A program made the position numbers and the translations under genes. The notes below the pieces were generated by a model that was given only the letters and a program-made list of their open reading frames with translations, did no database searches and had not been told where the DNA came from. A stretch of DNA of 64,000 nucleotides from assembly GCA_037952775.1 (NCBI GenBank), contig JBANAY010000001.1, forward strand, positions 1,302,001 to 1,366,000, read 5' to 3'. The stretch comes from Clonostachys chloroleuca (Eukaryota; Ascomycota; Sordariomycetes; Hypocreales; Bionectriaceae). Position 1 is the first letter of the stretch. Every line of letters begins with the position of its first letter. Positions 13,401 through 28,400 of the stretch are shown in pieces.

Positions 13401-16400
13401 TGGGGCCCTGGAGAGGACTGTTTCCTTAGTTCTTTGCACGAGTGGGGCTCCGATCAAGAATCGGTATATACGGTTGGTAAACCTGCCGGTTCGTTGAGCT
13501 GGATTGTGGAACCTGACGATCATTCCAAATTGGCCCCATTCGGCACAGTTGGAGAGGTGATTATTCAAGGGCCGACACTGATGAGAGAATATTTGGCGGA
13601 CCCAGACAGGACGGCGGAGGCTATGGCAATGAAACCTCCTTCTTGGGCGTTCAAGTCTTCAGACAAGCGTTGGAGTCGCTTTTATCGGACGGGTGACCTT
13701 TGCTATTACAGGCATGATGGCACCCTAGCATTCTTTGCAAGGAAGGATACCCAAGTCAAGATCCGAGGCCTTCGCGTCGAAGTTAGCGAAGTAGAACATC
13801 AGATTCGATCAATCATCCCCCAGGGTTGCGAGGCAGTAGTGGGAACACTACGTGGAACAGGAGGTGTAAACCTCGTGGCATACATCTGCTTAGACCCAGA
13901 GGCGACGTCCTCGGGAGCCTCAAGCGCGTACGATCATCTGTTTTTGGGCATGCATCCCAATGTACAAACCCAAATGATTGAGCTGAAGAAGAAAGTTGGG
14001 GCTGCACTCCCGCCCTATATGGTTCCAACGCTGTACATTCCTTGCAAGACAATACCATTTGTTAGCGGCAAGGTTGATCGAAAGAGGCTTCAGGAGCAGA
14101 CATTTAAATTAGATCAAGCTCAAATCTCGGAGTACGGACTTCAAAATGTTGAGAAGCGCAAGCCTGAAACGGAGCTCGAGATTAAACTCCAAAGGATCTG
14201 GGGGGATGTGCTTAGCATTGACCCTGAATCAATTGGATGTGATGATAGCTTCCTTGCAATCGGTGGTGATTCAATCTCAGCAATTAATCTTATGACTGCT
14301 GCACGCGAGGAAAACATCTTCATTACCGTGGATGAGATCTTCCGTCATTCTGATTTGTCTAGCATGGCTCTGCATGTTGGAAAGTCAGTTATCTCACAAG
14401 CTCCCGTCACCGAGGTGAAGCCTTTTGAGTTGCTTGTCGACGATGAAAGGGAATTCATCAAGAGCGACAGACTGTGCAAGCTCTATGATATTCCAGAGAA
14501 TTGCGACATCGAAGACGCGTTCCCTTGCTCGCCTTTACAGGAAGGTCTTATCGCATTGGCTGTAAAGCATCCAGGCTCATACATTTCTAAATACGTATTC
14601 AAGCTCCCCAGCCGTAGATATTGGCCGGTTCAAAGGGGCTTGGGAGAAGGCAGTCCAAATAAACTGTAACTTGCGAACTCGGATTATCCCTGCCGACCAA
14701 CGGTCTCTTCAGATCTACATCACTGGTGATCAGGAGTGGGAAGACACGGAAGGCTTAGATCTGGACGCGTATATAAATGCTACTCGAACTTGGGAGATGG
14801 CTTATGGGTCTAAGCTAAGTCGCTATGCAGTAGTGAAGAGCGTCTCTGGAGACAGTTATTTCGTCTGGATTGCGCATCATTCGATCATTGACGGCTGGTC
14901 TTTGCAAATAACGTTCAGAACTCTTCACGAGTGCTATTGGAACAGCCCTGTTACCTCGCTTCCATCGTATCCAGGGTTTATTAAGAACGTAATGGAGCTT
15001 AACAACGACGAGGCGAGCTCATTCTGGGCACGGAAATTGGAAGGTGCCTCGCGTCCTTCGTTCCCCTCGCCACATCTGGGTACCAAACCCAACTTCGAGT
15101 TCGTTTACCAAGATATAAGCATACCTGAAACCTTCTCCGGTTTCATCACGAAGGCCACAGTTCTACGAGCAGCGTGGGCAATTGTTCAGGCAAAACATTG
15201 TAACTCTGAGGATGTCTGCTTTGGGGCTACTTTATCTGGCCGTAATGCCTCACTTGTTGGCCTACAGAATATGCCTGGCCCAGCTATTACGACAATCCCT
15301 GTTCGTATCAAACTTCAAGATCAGGGTCAATCCATTCAAGAGCTACTCCAACAAGTACAGGCTGAGGCAATCGAGATGTCAGCTTTCGAGCAATTCGGTG
15401 TGCAGAATATTGCCAAGGTTAGCGATCATGCGAGGGATGCATGCCGATTCTCAACCCTTATGGTTATTCGACCAAAGCAGTATCTGCAAGAATCTGGCAA
15501 TGACATCCTTATAACCACTGACGAGGAGATGAAAATTACCGAGAAAGAGATGGTGAATTACTTCAATTATCCCCTCATCATCGAGTCGGGGATGCTCGAT
15601 AACAAAATAAGCATCCGATTCGTTTATGACACGAATAGCTTGACGAAGGATCTAGTAGAAGCGATTGCGCATCAGCTCGATGAAATCGCTATACAACTCT
15701 TTAGTAACATCTCAAAGACTGTTGGAGATTTGGTGTTTTCTGGATCTTGGGATCAAGAACACGCACTCAGACACCAAAACTTGATGCCTTCCACTGACAT
15801 GTGTTCCCACGCCATGATACTCAAACAGATCAGGGAGACACCAGACCTTCCTGCCATTGTGTCTTGGGATGGTACAATGACTTATAGGCAAGTTGGAGAT
15901 TATGCTTCGAGACTCGCTGCGCAGCTCCAGTCTCTTGGCGTTGGACCTGAGCAACTTGTGCCAATCTGTTTCCCTAAATCGATTTGGGCTGCAGTGTCCA
16001 TGATCGCGATCAATTTGGCTGGTGCCGCGTTTGTTCCACTAGATCCTACCGCGCCGGTGAACAGGCTTAAGACGATCTTCGAGGATATCCAGGCCAGCCT
16101 TGTCCTCTCATCAGACGATTCTCGCCACATCGCCAAGCAGTTTGGTACAAAGCTACTACCAGTGAGCGAAGGGTTCGTTAAGGGTTTACCTGCTGCCTCT
16201 CCGACCGAGCTTACAGGTGCCGCCAAGCCGTCGAATGCCAGCTTCGCGATCTTCACGTCCGGATCAACTGGGAAACCTAAGGGTATCCTGCATGACCATG
16301 CCTCCCTCTGCTCAGCGATTGCTGGCTACACCGACAAGATGAGTTTCGGACCCGGAACGAGAGTCTTTGCTTATTCTGCATACACGTTTGATTGGGGTGT

Positions 16401-19400
16401 AATGGATGTTTTCGGTCCCCTTTCGCGAGGCGCCTGTGTTTGCATTCCGTCTGACTACCAGCGGTACAATGGCATCGCCGAAGCAATCAACGAGCTTCAG
16501 GCCAACTGGGCTTTCTTCACTCCCACAGTTGCTGGCCTGCTTGATCCTACCAGTGTGCTAACTCTCAAGAATATTGGTCTAGGAGGCGAAGCTATTTCGC
16601 AGCAGCTGGTCGACCGCTGGAGAGATTTTGTGACTCTTCACAATTTCTATGGACCAGCTGAAGCTACTATCAACGGTTATCAGACAGTAGGCAAATCAGA
16701 CAACCCCAACAATATCGGCGGCCCAATCTCATCCGCATGGTGGGTCGTCGAACCTGAGAATTTGAAGAAGACTGTTCCTGTCGGTTGCATTGGTGAGCTG
16801 CTCATCCAAGGCCCTCTGTTGGCCCGCGGCTATATCAACGGGGGCGAGCAGGCTGATGCTGCCTGGTTAGATAATGTCGATTGGCTGCTAGGCAACATGC
16901 CTAGCAGAGCATACAGAACTGGAGATCTTGTGCGCCGCAATGCAGATGGCAGTTACGATTTCATCGGGCGAAAAGATACGCAAATCAAGCTCCATGGCCA
17001 GCGTGTAGAGCTTGCTGAGATTGAGTCTCGCCTAGATGAGATCTTGCCTCAAGATATGACTTGCGTCATTGACACGATCATGAATGATGAGACCAAGTCA
17101 AATACCTTAGTCGCTCTCATGTGGTATTCTAATGGGCCTATTTCAACTCATCCTCAAATCGAACTAGTTTCAGAAGTCACCGAAGAGATGAGAAGCCTTA
17201 TTGCTTCTATTGACTCTTCTCTGAATCACATGCTGGCGAGCTACATGGTCCCTAGTATGTATCTTATATTCCAAGGTGTACCTGAGCGCCTTAGTTCTGG
17301 CAAGATTGATCGTCGTAAACTCCGGTCTATTGCACACGATACGCATGCAAAAGATCGCCTGAAATTCTCACCCTCCGAGACAACAGGCGAGCCACCGGCC
17401 ACTGAGAGAGAATTGAGACTCCGTGAGTTGTGGGCACAAGTCCTCCGAATCGACGCAGAGGAGATCAAACGTCACGATAGCTTTTTAAGAGCTGGTGGTG
17501 ACTCCATTAGTGCTATTAGGTTGGTTACCTTAGCACATGAGAGAGGGTTTGTGCTTGATGTTGCGACCGTTTTCCGAGATCCCAGACTTTCTGCTATGGC
17601 AGCCGCGACAGATTCCAGTATCCATGTTCTCGAATATAATGTTGAACCCTTTGGTCTTGCCAACCCGGACAAGATCGCCAGCATCACCATTGAAGCTCGA
17701 AAGCAGTGCAATCTCTCTGGTGGAACAGTCATCGATGATATTTTCCCAGCTACCCATCTACAGCAGGGACTCATGGCTCTCAGCGTTAAGCAGCCTGGGT
17801 CATACATTGCCAGGCATGCATACCAACTATCAGAAGACATCGACATCCCGAGGTTCCAAGAGGCACTCCGGAAGACGGCTGAAACATGCACCAACTTGCG
17901 CACTCGGATAATCGATTTTGAGGGTCGGGCACTGCAAGTCGTCGTTCAAGACGACTTTGAATGCGAAATGGCTCCTGGACACGCGGACCTCAACTTTTTG
18001 ATGGAATCTTCGAATAAGACCAACATGACATACGGATCTCGGCTGAACCGATTCATGCTTGCAAGAGGTAACAGTGGCATTTACTTCTTATGGCTTAGCC
18101 ATCATACTACTTTCGATGGCTGGAGTCTTGGAATTGTCATGTCTACCTTGAAGAAGTTCTACCAACACATGGATGTTCCAGAGGTTAAGCCATACTCTTC
18201 GTTCGTCTCATATACCTTGGCAGTTGACAATGCTGCCGCCGAAACCTACTGGGCTAGTCAATTGAGCGGCTCCCAAAAGGCGCCCTTCCCCCCACAACAA
18301 CTGATTCCTTCGGGCGTGACGCAAGTGTTCGCGAAGGAGCTCACGTTGCCTCAATCTGCTAGAAGCTCAATAACCCGTGCTACGGTTCTTCGAGCGGCAT
18401 GGGCAATGCTCCTTGCGAAGTACTGTGGAACGGAGAGTGTCACTTTCGGTGCCACCGTCTCTGGCCGTAATGCTCCGGTTCAAGGAATCGAGAATATTTC
18501 TGGCGCTATGATTGCAACGTTACCGATCCATATTGTATTGAACCCTCAGGTTTCCGTTGGAAGGTTTCTAGATGTCGTGCAGAGGCAGTCGTCGGATATG
18601 ATTGCATATGAACAATTCGGTTTGCATAATATTGCAAAGATCAACGCCGATACCAAGGAAGGCTGTGACTTCTCAAGTTTGATCGTGATTCAGCCAGCTC
18701 AGAAAATGGGTCTAGGTACTGGCAATGAAATAATGAACCCTATCAATTCAGACGATAGACCCGTTGAGGAGTCTCTTCAGGGGTACTTCAACTATCCGCT
18801 GGTGATGCAAGCTGCGTTGATCGATGATAGGGTTGAATTGGCCCTTATTTATGATACAGGGGTGCTTCAAAACGCGCAAGCCCAGGCTCTTGGCTATCAA
18901 TTCGAGAAGCTTGTTTCCCAGCTTCTTACAATAAGCGGCGACCAGCCATTGAAGGACATCTCAATGACATCTTCATGGGATATTGCAACAATCAATTCTC
19001 GCAACCCCGTACCAGAGATCATTGAGTCTTGCATGCACCACGTTATTGAAAACCACGCTGCCATTCGTCCAAACTCACCAGCTGTCTTCTCTTGGGATGG
19101 CCAGCTGAGTTATAGCGAGCTCAACGATGCCGCAAATCGTCTTGCATCCCACCTTGTGAGGAAACACAATGTCCAAGTAGGCGACATTATTCACTTATGC
19201 TTCGAAAAATCCATGTGGTACTTTGTAGCCATGCTAGCTTCAATGAAAGCAGGGGCAGTGTTTTCTCCCATTGACCCGGAGCATCCTGAACAGCGCAAGC
19301 AGTCTATTATCAACCAGACCCAGGCAAGGATTATCATTGCTTCTCCTCGATATGAGGCAATGTGTAAGGGTCTTGTTGACACGGTCATTCCTTTATCACC

Positions 19401-22400
19401 AAGCTTAGATGATGAACTGGACCGCGTGCCAGATAATCTTATTACGGCTGTCTCTCCAGATGATCGTTGCTATATCATGTTCACGTCAGGAAGCACTGGA
19501 ACTCCGAAGGGCTTTATCATTACGCATCGATCTCTGTGCACTGGACAGCATGCCATCACCAAGGTCACGAAATTAGACTCAAATGCTCGAGTGCTTCAGT
19601 TCTCTAACTTGTGTTTGACTTCTCAATTGGTGAGATTTTCCAGGCTGTGAATAATGGTGCATGCCTCTGCGTCCCGTCCGAAGAAGCACGATTCAACGAC
19701 ATCCACGGATTTATTCGAACCGCACGCATCAACAGCTTGTTGATAAGTCCAGCGTTTGCGAGGACGCTAGCCCCGTCTGAGATCCCGTCGGTCGACTTCC
19801 TCCTGCTTGGAGGAGAAAATGTGCCCCATGACTTATTTGAAACCTGGTTCGGAAAGGTTCGACTCTTGAATGCATGGGGTCCTGGTGAGGCCTGCTTCGC
19901 TGCGTCTGTACATGAGTATGAATCCATTAATGAATCGCCTGCTTCAATTGGCTTGCCAGTAGGGGCATTCTCGTGGATTGTAGATCCTGATGATCACACG
20001 AGGCTTGCACCAATTGGCACGATCGGAGAAGTCCTTATCCACGGGCCTACAGTTCTTCAAGAGTATCTTGGCGACCTCGAGAAGACGAAGGCAACTATGG
20101 TGACCGATCTTGCTCCTTGGGCGCAACAAAGGGACGTACCCTTCAGCCGAGCATTCAAGTCTGGTGATCTGGCGTTTTATAATTCCAACGGCGTGATGGA
20201 ATTTGTCGGCCGGAAGGATACGCAAGTGAAGATTCGCGGTCTCAGAGTTGAACTCGGAGAAATCGAACACCAAGTTTCATCTATCTTAGACGGCGTTGCT
20301 CAAACCGTCGCTGAGGTTCATAGAACAGACGAGGCTTCTCGCATTGTTCTTTACTTTTCATTCTCTAATGAGAGACGAAGTGTAGATGACTTATCCCCAA
20401 CAGACACAATGTTCTCTGATATCACGCCCGAGGTTGGAGCCAAGCTCCAGGAGCTGATTGGAAAGTTGAAGATGGTTCTTCCAGGATACATGGTTCCATC
20501 GATCTTTGTTCCCTGCAAATTTATGCCAATTGGCCGATCATCAAAGCTGGACCGTGGCCTACTGAAACGACTTGTGGCAGAGCTTGTCACGGATAGGCTC
20601 CAACACTATTCTCTTGCAAACAGCGTGAAGCGAGCGCCAGAGTCCCCTATGGAATTCCGTCTCAGGTCACTCTGGGCATCAATCCTGAATCTGCCCGAAG
20701 ACACTATTGGGAGAGATGACAACTTCGTTCAGATTGGCGGTGACTCAGTCTCTGCTATCCACCTCGTTACTGCAGCCCGTGGGCTTGGCATCAAGTTAAC
20801 CGTCCAGAATGTCTTTGATGACCCGCGACTGTTTATGGTTGCTTCCCATTGCGTTGAGATTGAAATCCCCACTGAGTCTTATGAAGATCTCGAACCCTTT
20901 GAGTTAATCCCCGACTCTCTCCAGGACATGGACTGGGAAAGTGAGGCAATTGAGTTGTGTGATCTCGACGATGACCAGACAATTGAGAATGCCATGCCAG
21001 TCACGCCTTTCCAGGAGGGCTTGATGGCTCTTTTGATGAAGCAACCTGGTTCATATATTGCAAAATGGGTGTACCGTATTCCTCCCAATGTCGACATCCG
21101 TCGATTCCGCAACGCTTGGGCTAAGGTTGTCTTATTCTGCCGGAACTTGCGAACTCGTATCATCAATATTGGCCAAGTCCCATTACAGGTAGTGGTTGGA
21201 AATGATACAGCCTGGGAGAATACCAAGAATATGGACCTACAGAAGTTCTTGGATCTACACAAGAATACCACGATGGCTCCCGGTACTCGGTTGAATAGGT
21301 GGGCTCTCATAAAAGAACCCACCGGTGAGAACTACTTCGTTCTAATCTGCCATCACGCTACTTATGACGGTTGGACAATGAGACTTATGCTACGGACTTT
21401 GGCCGAAGCTTACAAGCGATCCAAGGGGCCTTGGCCCAAGCCATTCGACGGGTTCATTAAATACACAACGAAGATGAATAACGACCGCGCTCGAGAGTAC
21501 TGGCTTGATCAACTTCGGGATGCTAAGGCAGCCCCGTTCCCACCCACCACACGCAATGCTGAGACGAAGACTGAAGTCATGAATAAGCTAGTGGAGTTAC
21601 CCACATCCTCACACAATGCCATCACACAAGCTACAATCATGCGAGCAGCTTGGGCTTTGGTGCTTTCCCAGTATAGTGAAATGGACGACATCTGTTTCGG
21701 TACTTCTGTTTCCGGTAGACAGGCATCTGTTCCTGGCATTGGCGAGATAGCTGGCCCAGTGGTGACTACGACACCAGTCCATGTGCGAATCGACAGGGGC
21801 ATCTCTGTTGCTAGTTTCCTGCAAAGAATTCAATCCCAAGCTACTGAAATGATAAACTATGAGCAGTTCGGGTTGCAGAATATCTTGAAGCTGGGAGACA
21901 ATATAAAAGAAGCTTGTACTTTCAGCAGCTTGCTTGTCATTCAACCAATGGAGAAGCTCCTTGAGATGGGTAGTAATTCCGACGCAATTGTTATCCCCGT
22001 GGAAACTGGTAATGGGGATTCATCAAGCCTCGAAGGCTACTTTAGTTACCCTCTGGTTGTTCAGACTCTTGTATCTTCGGATATGATTCGATTGAACGTG
22101 ACGTACAACTCCTGCGAGTTGAGCGAGTTACAAATCACCGGTTTGGTCAATCAGCTTGAGCATATTATTAAGACACTCACCGTTGAGACTTCGCGGCCTT
22201 TGAGTGAAATTTCAATTGCCGGTGATTGGGATCTAAAGCAAGCGGTGGAACTCAATAGCGAGATACCGACCATCATGGATACCACTTTCCACGACTTAGT
22301 TGCGCAGCAAGCCATCATTCGACCGGAAGCTGTTGCTATTCGGGCCAGTGATGCAACACTCACGTACAGCGAGTTAGACACCTACGCCAATGATCTAGCA

Positions 22401-25400
22401 TCTCATCTGACCAACTCATTGGACGTCAAAAGAGGTGATCTCGTGCATGTGTGCTTCGAGAAGTCAGCCTGGCATTTTGTTTCCATATTGGCAATTAACA
22501 AGGCCGGCGCTGCGTGGGTTCCGCTTGACCCATCTCACCCAACTCAGCGTCATCAACAGGTGGTTTCTCAGACAGGAGCAAGTTTGGTACTGTCATCGTC
22601 TCGATACACGGATACTGTTTCGAGTCTGGTTCCTACTGCTCTCGAGGTCACGGCGCATTTCCTCAACGGCTTAGCCCTGGGTAGTGGCACCGGAAACGTC
22701 CCGAGTCATATCGCCAGAGGATCTGACGCATGCTACGTCTTGTTCACATCCGGTAGCACAGGCACGCCAAAGGGTCTTGTGATGACGCATCGATCCGTTT
22801 GCACTAGCCAAAAAGCGATCGGTGACAGACTCGGCTTGTCTCCAGAAGTCAACATGTTGCAGTTTGCAGCCTTTGTCTTTGACCTTTCCATAGGCGAGAT
22901 TGTGGGAGCTCTAATCACAGGTGCTACTGTCTGTGTGCCTTCCGATGAAACGAGATTGAACGATTTGAGTGCATTCATTCGCGATACGAATGTAACTTGG
23001 GCGTATCTTACACCCTCGTTTGCTCGGACATTGACACCTGAATCAGTACCGTCATTGGAACTGGTGCTATTCGCAGGAGAAGCAGTTGGCCGTGATGTTT
23101 TTGAAACTTGGGTCACGACGAAAGTCCGGCTCGTGAATGGTTGGGGACCTGCAGAAACCTGTTGCTTTAGTACACTGCATGAATGGAAATCAGTCGACGA
23201 GTCCTCACTAACTCTAGGAAGGCCCGTCGGAGGATTCTGCTGGATTGTCGACCCCGAGGACCATAATAGACTTGCTCCCATAGGAACAATGGGAGAAATC
23301 ATGATTCAAGGACCTACTATCTTGAAGGAGTACCTAGCCGATCCGGAGAGGACCGCGGCAACTACGGTGACAAACCTGCCATCCTGGGTCCCGAAGTCCA
23401 AGGAGGAGAACTGGGGCCGCTTTTATAAGTCTGGCGACCTAGGGTTCTATAACGCCCAGGGCCTGATCGAATTTTCTACGCGCAAGGACACTCAAATCAA
23501 GATCCGTGGCCTTAGAGTTGAATTAGGTGACGTTGAGCACCAAATCAAAGTCAACTTCCCAGCTGCTCAGCAGGTCGCTGTTGATGTGTTCAATTCACCA
23601 GCCGGGGCCACTCTCGTTGCCTACTTCTGCCTGACCAACAATAACCAAATATCTGGCGGATCCGACCATTGGACTGGAGTTTTCGAATCTATTCCTTCCA
23701 GCATGCACGCAGATCTTACATCTCTGACAAGCAAGCTCGACATTGTTCTACCGCGGTATATGGTTCCTTCGATGTTCATACCGTGTAGCTTCATGCCTTT
23801 CATTACATCTTCCAAACTTGATAGAAAGGCTTTGAAGGCTCTGACCTTGGAACTCAATGCCGAGAGTCTGCAGCATTATTCCCTCTCCGACTCCGCAAAA
23901 GCACTTCCCGAGTCAGCCATGGAAGTCAAGATCCAGACCATCTGGGCCGAGCTACTCAAGATCCCCGCCGAGTCTATTGGAAAGGATGATAGCTTCCTCC
24001 GCATAGGCGGTGATTCGATTACTGCAATTCATTTCGTCAATGCAGCTCGTGAATCCGGTATACAGATCTCAGTACAGAACATTTTTGATGACCCTCGGCT
24101 ATCCGCTATTGCTGCTCGGGCGACGGAGGTTGATTCTAAATCCGAACTCTCAGAGTTGCAACCGTTTGATCTCTTGGGCGAATCTTTGCGGTCATCGGTA
24201 CTGGGAGAGGATATTCGGAGCGCTTGCAACCTGACCGATGGACAAGAAATTGAAAATTCATTCCCAGTAACTCCCCTGCAAGAAGGCTTGATGGCATTGT
24301 CAGTTAAGCAGCCGGGATCCTACATTGCAAAGTGGATCTACCGATTAGCAGAGAATATCGATCTTGATAAGTTCCGCCATGCCTTCGAGCATACAGTCCA
24401 GACATGCGCAAATCTACGAACTCGCATAGTTCGTGTTTCAGACACGACCGTTCAACTTTATGTGAAGAACGATATCTGGTGGGAGGAAACCTCGGGAATG
24501 AGTCTTCTCAACTTTATGAAAGTGGCTGGTGATATGAAAATGCAGTTTGGCTCACGCTTGAACCGCTATGCTATCGTCAGGGACGAAACCTCAGGTCACA
24601 ATTACTTTGTCCTCATTGCGCACCATGCTTCCTATGATGGCTGGAGCTTGCAACTAGTCCTAAATGTTTTGTCTGATGCTTATAACGGCAATTTCAATGC
24701 GGTCGTGAAACCTTTCGACCACTTCATCCATTACTTGGCGAACTTGGACAAGGAAGATGGCCGTAACTTCTGGTTGAAGCAGCTTGAAGATTGCAACCCC
24801 ACTACCTTCCCTAGTGTTTCAAGAACTCCCAAATCTCCTCTCACCAAGGTTCTCAACCAAAAGATGGAGGTTCCTGAGGTTGATGCGTCCATTACCAAGG
24901 CTATGATCGTCCGAGCTGCATGGGCAATCGTTCTAGCTAGATACTGTGATACCGACGACATTTGCTTCGGAACCTCTATTTCAGGGCGCCAAGCTCCTGT
25001 TTCTAATTTGGGGCAAATAGCAGGCCCAGCTGTCGCCACTTTGCCCATCCGGATTCGTCTGGATGGCTCCTTGTCAATTCATGAATTCCTCCGGAAAGTC
25101 CAATCTCAGGCTACAGAGATGATTCCATATGAACAGTATGGTCTTCAAAACATCTCGAGGTTAAAGGACAATTTCAAAGAACTTTGTGACTTCTCGAGCT
25201 TGCTAGTCGTGCAGCCCTACCAGAAAATGGCTGAAATCGGTGGCGAGGCCGAGACACTATTAACTCCTCATGAGCTTGATGAGACCGAGGCTGAATCTAG
25301 TCTGTCGGGCTACTTCAGCATTCCGCTCGTTTTCCAAACAGTGTTGTATGACGATGTTTTCAACCTCAACCTCACTTATGACTCCAATATCGTAACAGAG

Positions 25401-28400
25401 TTCCAAGCTGAGGGTCTTCTGAATCAAATCCAGCACGTTATCAGTGATTTACTCCATGCAACAGAAAGACCTCTGTCGGCTGTGTCGCTTACTGGACAAT
25501 GGGACGAAGAGATTGCCCGTGCTTCCAACATGGAAACTCCTCAGATTATCGAGTCAACCGTCCATAACATGGTTGAAAGACAAGCTACTATGCGGCCTCG
25601 AGCTGTTGCTATACGAGCTCATGACGTAACCCTGACATATAAGGAGCTCAATGACAGCGCAAATAGGCTCGCTAGCTACTTGCTGTCTGAGAATTTGATC
25701 AAGCCTCATGATTTCGTCCATGTTTGCTTCGAAAAGTCGGCCTGGCATTTCGTTGCTATTCTTGCAATTAATAAAGCTGGTGCGGCATGGGTCCCTCTCG
25801 ATCCGTCACATCCAAGGCAACGCCATGTGCAGATTGTCAGCCAAACTAGAGCCGCGTTGGTCCTCGCTTCCGCTACTAATATGGCCATCTGCAAAGACCT
25901 AGCCAATACCCTTCTAGAGGTCTCTCAAACACTTGATGATAGCATCAAGATCAAGAACGTAGCCGATATCAAATCTTTCAAGATAAGTGTGTCGCCCCGA
26001 GATGCTGCTTACGTTCTATTCACCTCGGGCTCAACTGGCACACCGAAAGGTCTCGTAATGGAGCATGGTGCCGCGTGTACGAGTCAAGTAGCAACTGCTC
26101 GAAGACTCGGTCTTGACTCAAGTGTGAGAATGCTTCAATTCGCTGCATTTGTCTTTGACCTGTCTATCGGCGAAATTCTCGGACCGCTTATTAGCGGCGC
26201 TACACTCTGCGTACCATCAGATGCGGACAGAATGAACCGTTTGACTGATTACATTGGTGAGCATAACATCAATTGGGCATATCTGACACCTGCATTCGTG
26301 CGTACCCTAAAGCCAGAAGATCTGCCCACATTGGAGCTCCTTGTCCTAGCAGGCGAGGCAGTTGGACGTGACATTTTCGAAACGTGGATGAATAAGTTAC
26401 GCTTCATCAATGCCTGGGGCCCGGCGGAGACATGTTGTTTCAGTACCTTACATGAGTGGCAGAGCGAGACTGAGAGCCCTATGACAATTGGAACACCTGT
26501 GGGTGGCTTCTGTTGGCTCGTTGATCCCAATGACCATCAAAAACTTGCACCTGTTGGTACATTAGGCGAGGCAGTAATCCAGGGCCCGAATCTGCTCCGT
26601 GAATACCTGTATGATCCTGAGAGGACATCTGCTGCTGTCTTAACCGAGTTACCAGACTGGGCTCCTGATAGAGACCATGCTTCTTGGAACCGCTTTTATC
26701 TCACTGGCGACCTTTGTTTTTATAATTCAGACGGCATTCTGGAGTTTTCTTCTCGTAAGGACACCCAGATCAAAATCAGAGGTCTACGAGTGGAGGTCGA
26801 AGAAGTTGAACATCGCATACGCCAGCTGATGCCCAGTTTACACCAAGTTGCCGTGGACGTATTCCATGGATCTGGCGGTGCTAACCTATTCGCTTATTTC
26901 TGTCTTGACAATTCAACCAGGATTGGAAAAATGTCGGATGATTGGGATGACTTGTTTGTCCCGATGAGCGACACACTTCAAGCAGAGATCGCATCTTTGG
27001 CAAGCCAATTACGAACGGTTCTGCCTTCCTACATGGTTCCAACAACTTTCATACCATGCGCTTACATGCCCTTTATCACGTCTTCAAAGTTGGATCGCAA
27101 GACATTACGATCTAAAGCATCTGACCTTGCCCAGGAAAGTCTCGCACAATATTCCTTGCAAAATTCAAAGAAGCGTGAGCCGGAGACAGAAATGGAAGTA
27201 GCTCTTCAACAAATCTGGGCTGAGGTCCTAAAAATTCCTGCCAGTTCTATTGGCCGTGATGATAGTTTCCTTGCTATTGGCGGAGATTCGATTGCTGCTA
27301 TCAACCTCATGACCACCGCTAGGGAACGTGGCATCTCCATTACCGCTGATGATGTATTCCGCTCCCCCGATTGATGGATCTTGCTGTTCGGGCTGCAAAC
27401 GCTCCTGTGCTTATGAAATCACCAGCTGTAGAAGTTCGACCATTCGAACTACTTACAGATCTAGAGAGTGATCTCGTCCAAAGCGGGGAAATACATAAAC
27501 AATGTGATTTGCCGGCAGAAGCAACGATTGAGGATGCTTTCCCTTGTTCACCACTTCAGGAGGGTTTGATAGCTTTAGCTGTCAAGCAGACCGGTTCCTA
27601 TATCACGAAATATGTGTTCCAAATCTCAAAGAATGTTGATCTCTCAAGGTTTAAAACGTCGTGGGAGCATACAGTCAGGACAAACGGCAATTTAAGGACA
27701 AGGATTATCCCATCAAAGAATCGGTCGATCCAGGTAATAGTCAAGGATGATACCAACTGGGATCCCAATCCCGGCTCTGATTTGGGAGCCTTTATCAAGG
27801 TCACACAGCAATATGAAATGACATTCGGATCCCGACTCAACCGATATTCGATCTTGACAGATGAGAATGGAGATTCGTACTTTGTTTGGATCGCTCATCA
27901 CTCAATTATGGATGGATGGTCACTCCAACTTACATTCAGAACATTGTACGAACATTACTGGGAAGGTGCTTCTAGTCCCCTTCCTTCTTATGCTGGTTTC
28001 ATCAAACACACACTCGATCTCAATGGTGATGCCGCTGCTGCCTTCTGGTCGAACCAGCTGGAAGGGGCTTCTCGTTCCACCTTCCCCTCGTCGACTGCGG
28101 AAAGCACCCTAAAGCCAACGTTCAAGTTCAAACATCACCAAATTGCCACGCCAGAGACAAGCCACGTGTCTGCTACAACTGCAACTGTTCTTAGGGCCGC
28201 ATGGTCTATCGTGATGGCACGTCATTCCAACACCGATGACGTTTGCTTCGGTGCTACTCTCTCGGGCCGCAACGCAGCACTTGAGGGGCTCCAGAACATG
28301 CCCGGCCCTGCCATCGCAACGATTCCTGTACGTGTCAAGTTAGACCACAGCACGCCAGTGAAGCAATTTTTGAATGACGTCCAGATGCAAGCCACTGAGA

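Noticed and set aside
11111..27374. Introns at the four NRPS frame breaks
   Set aside because: No GT-AG pair of usable length fits, and alignment with sister modules shows that no sequence is inserted. Small indels explain the breaks.
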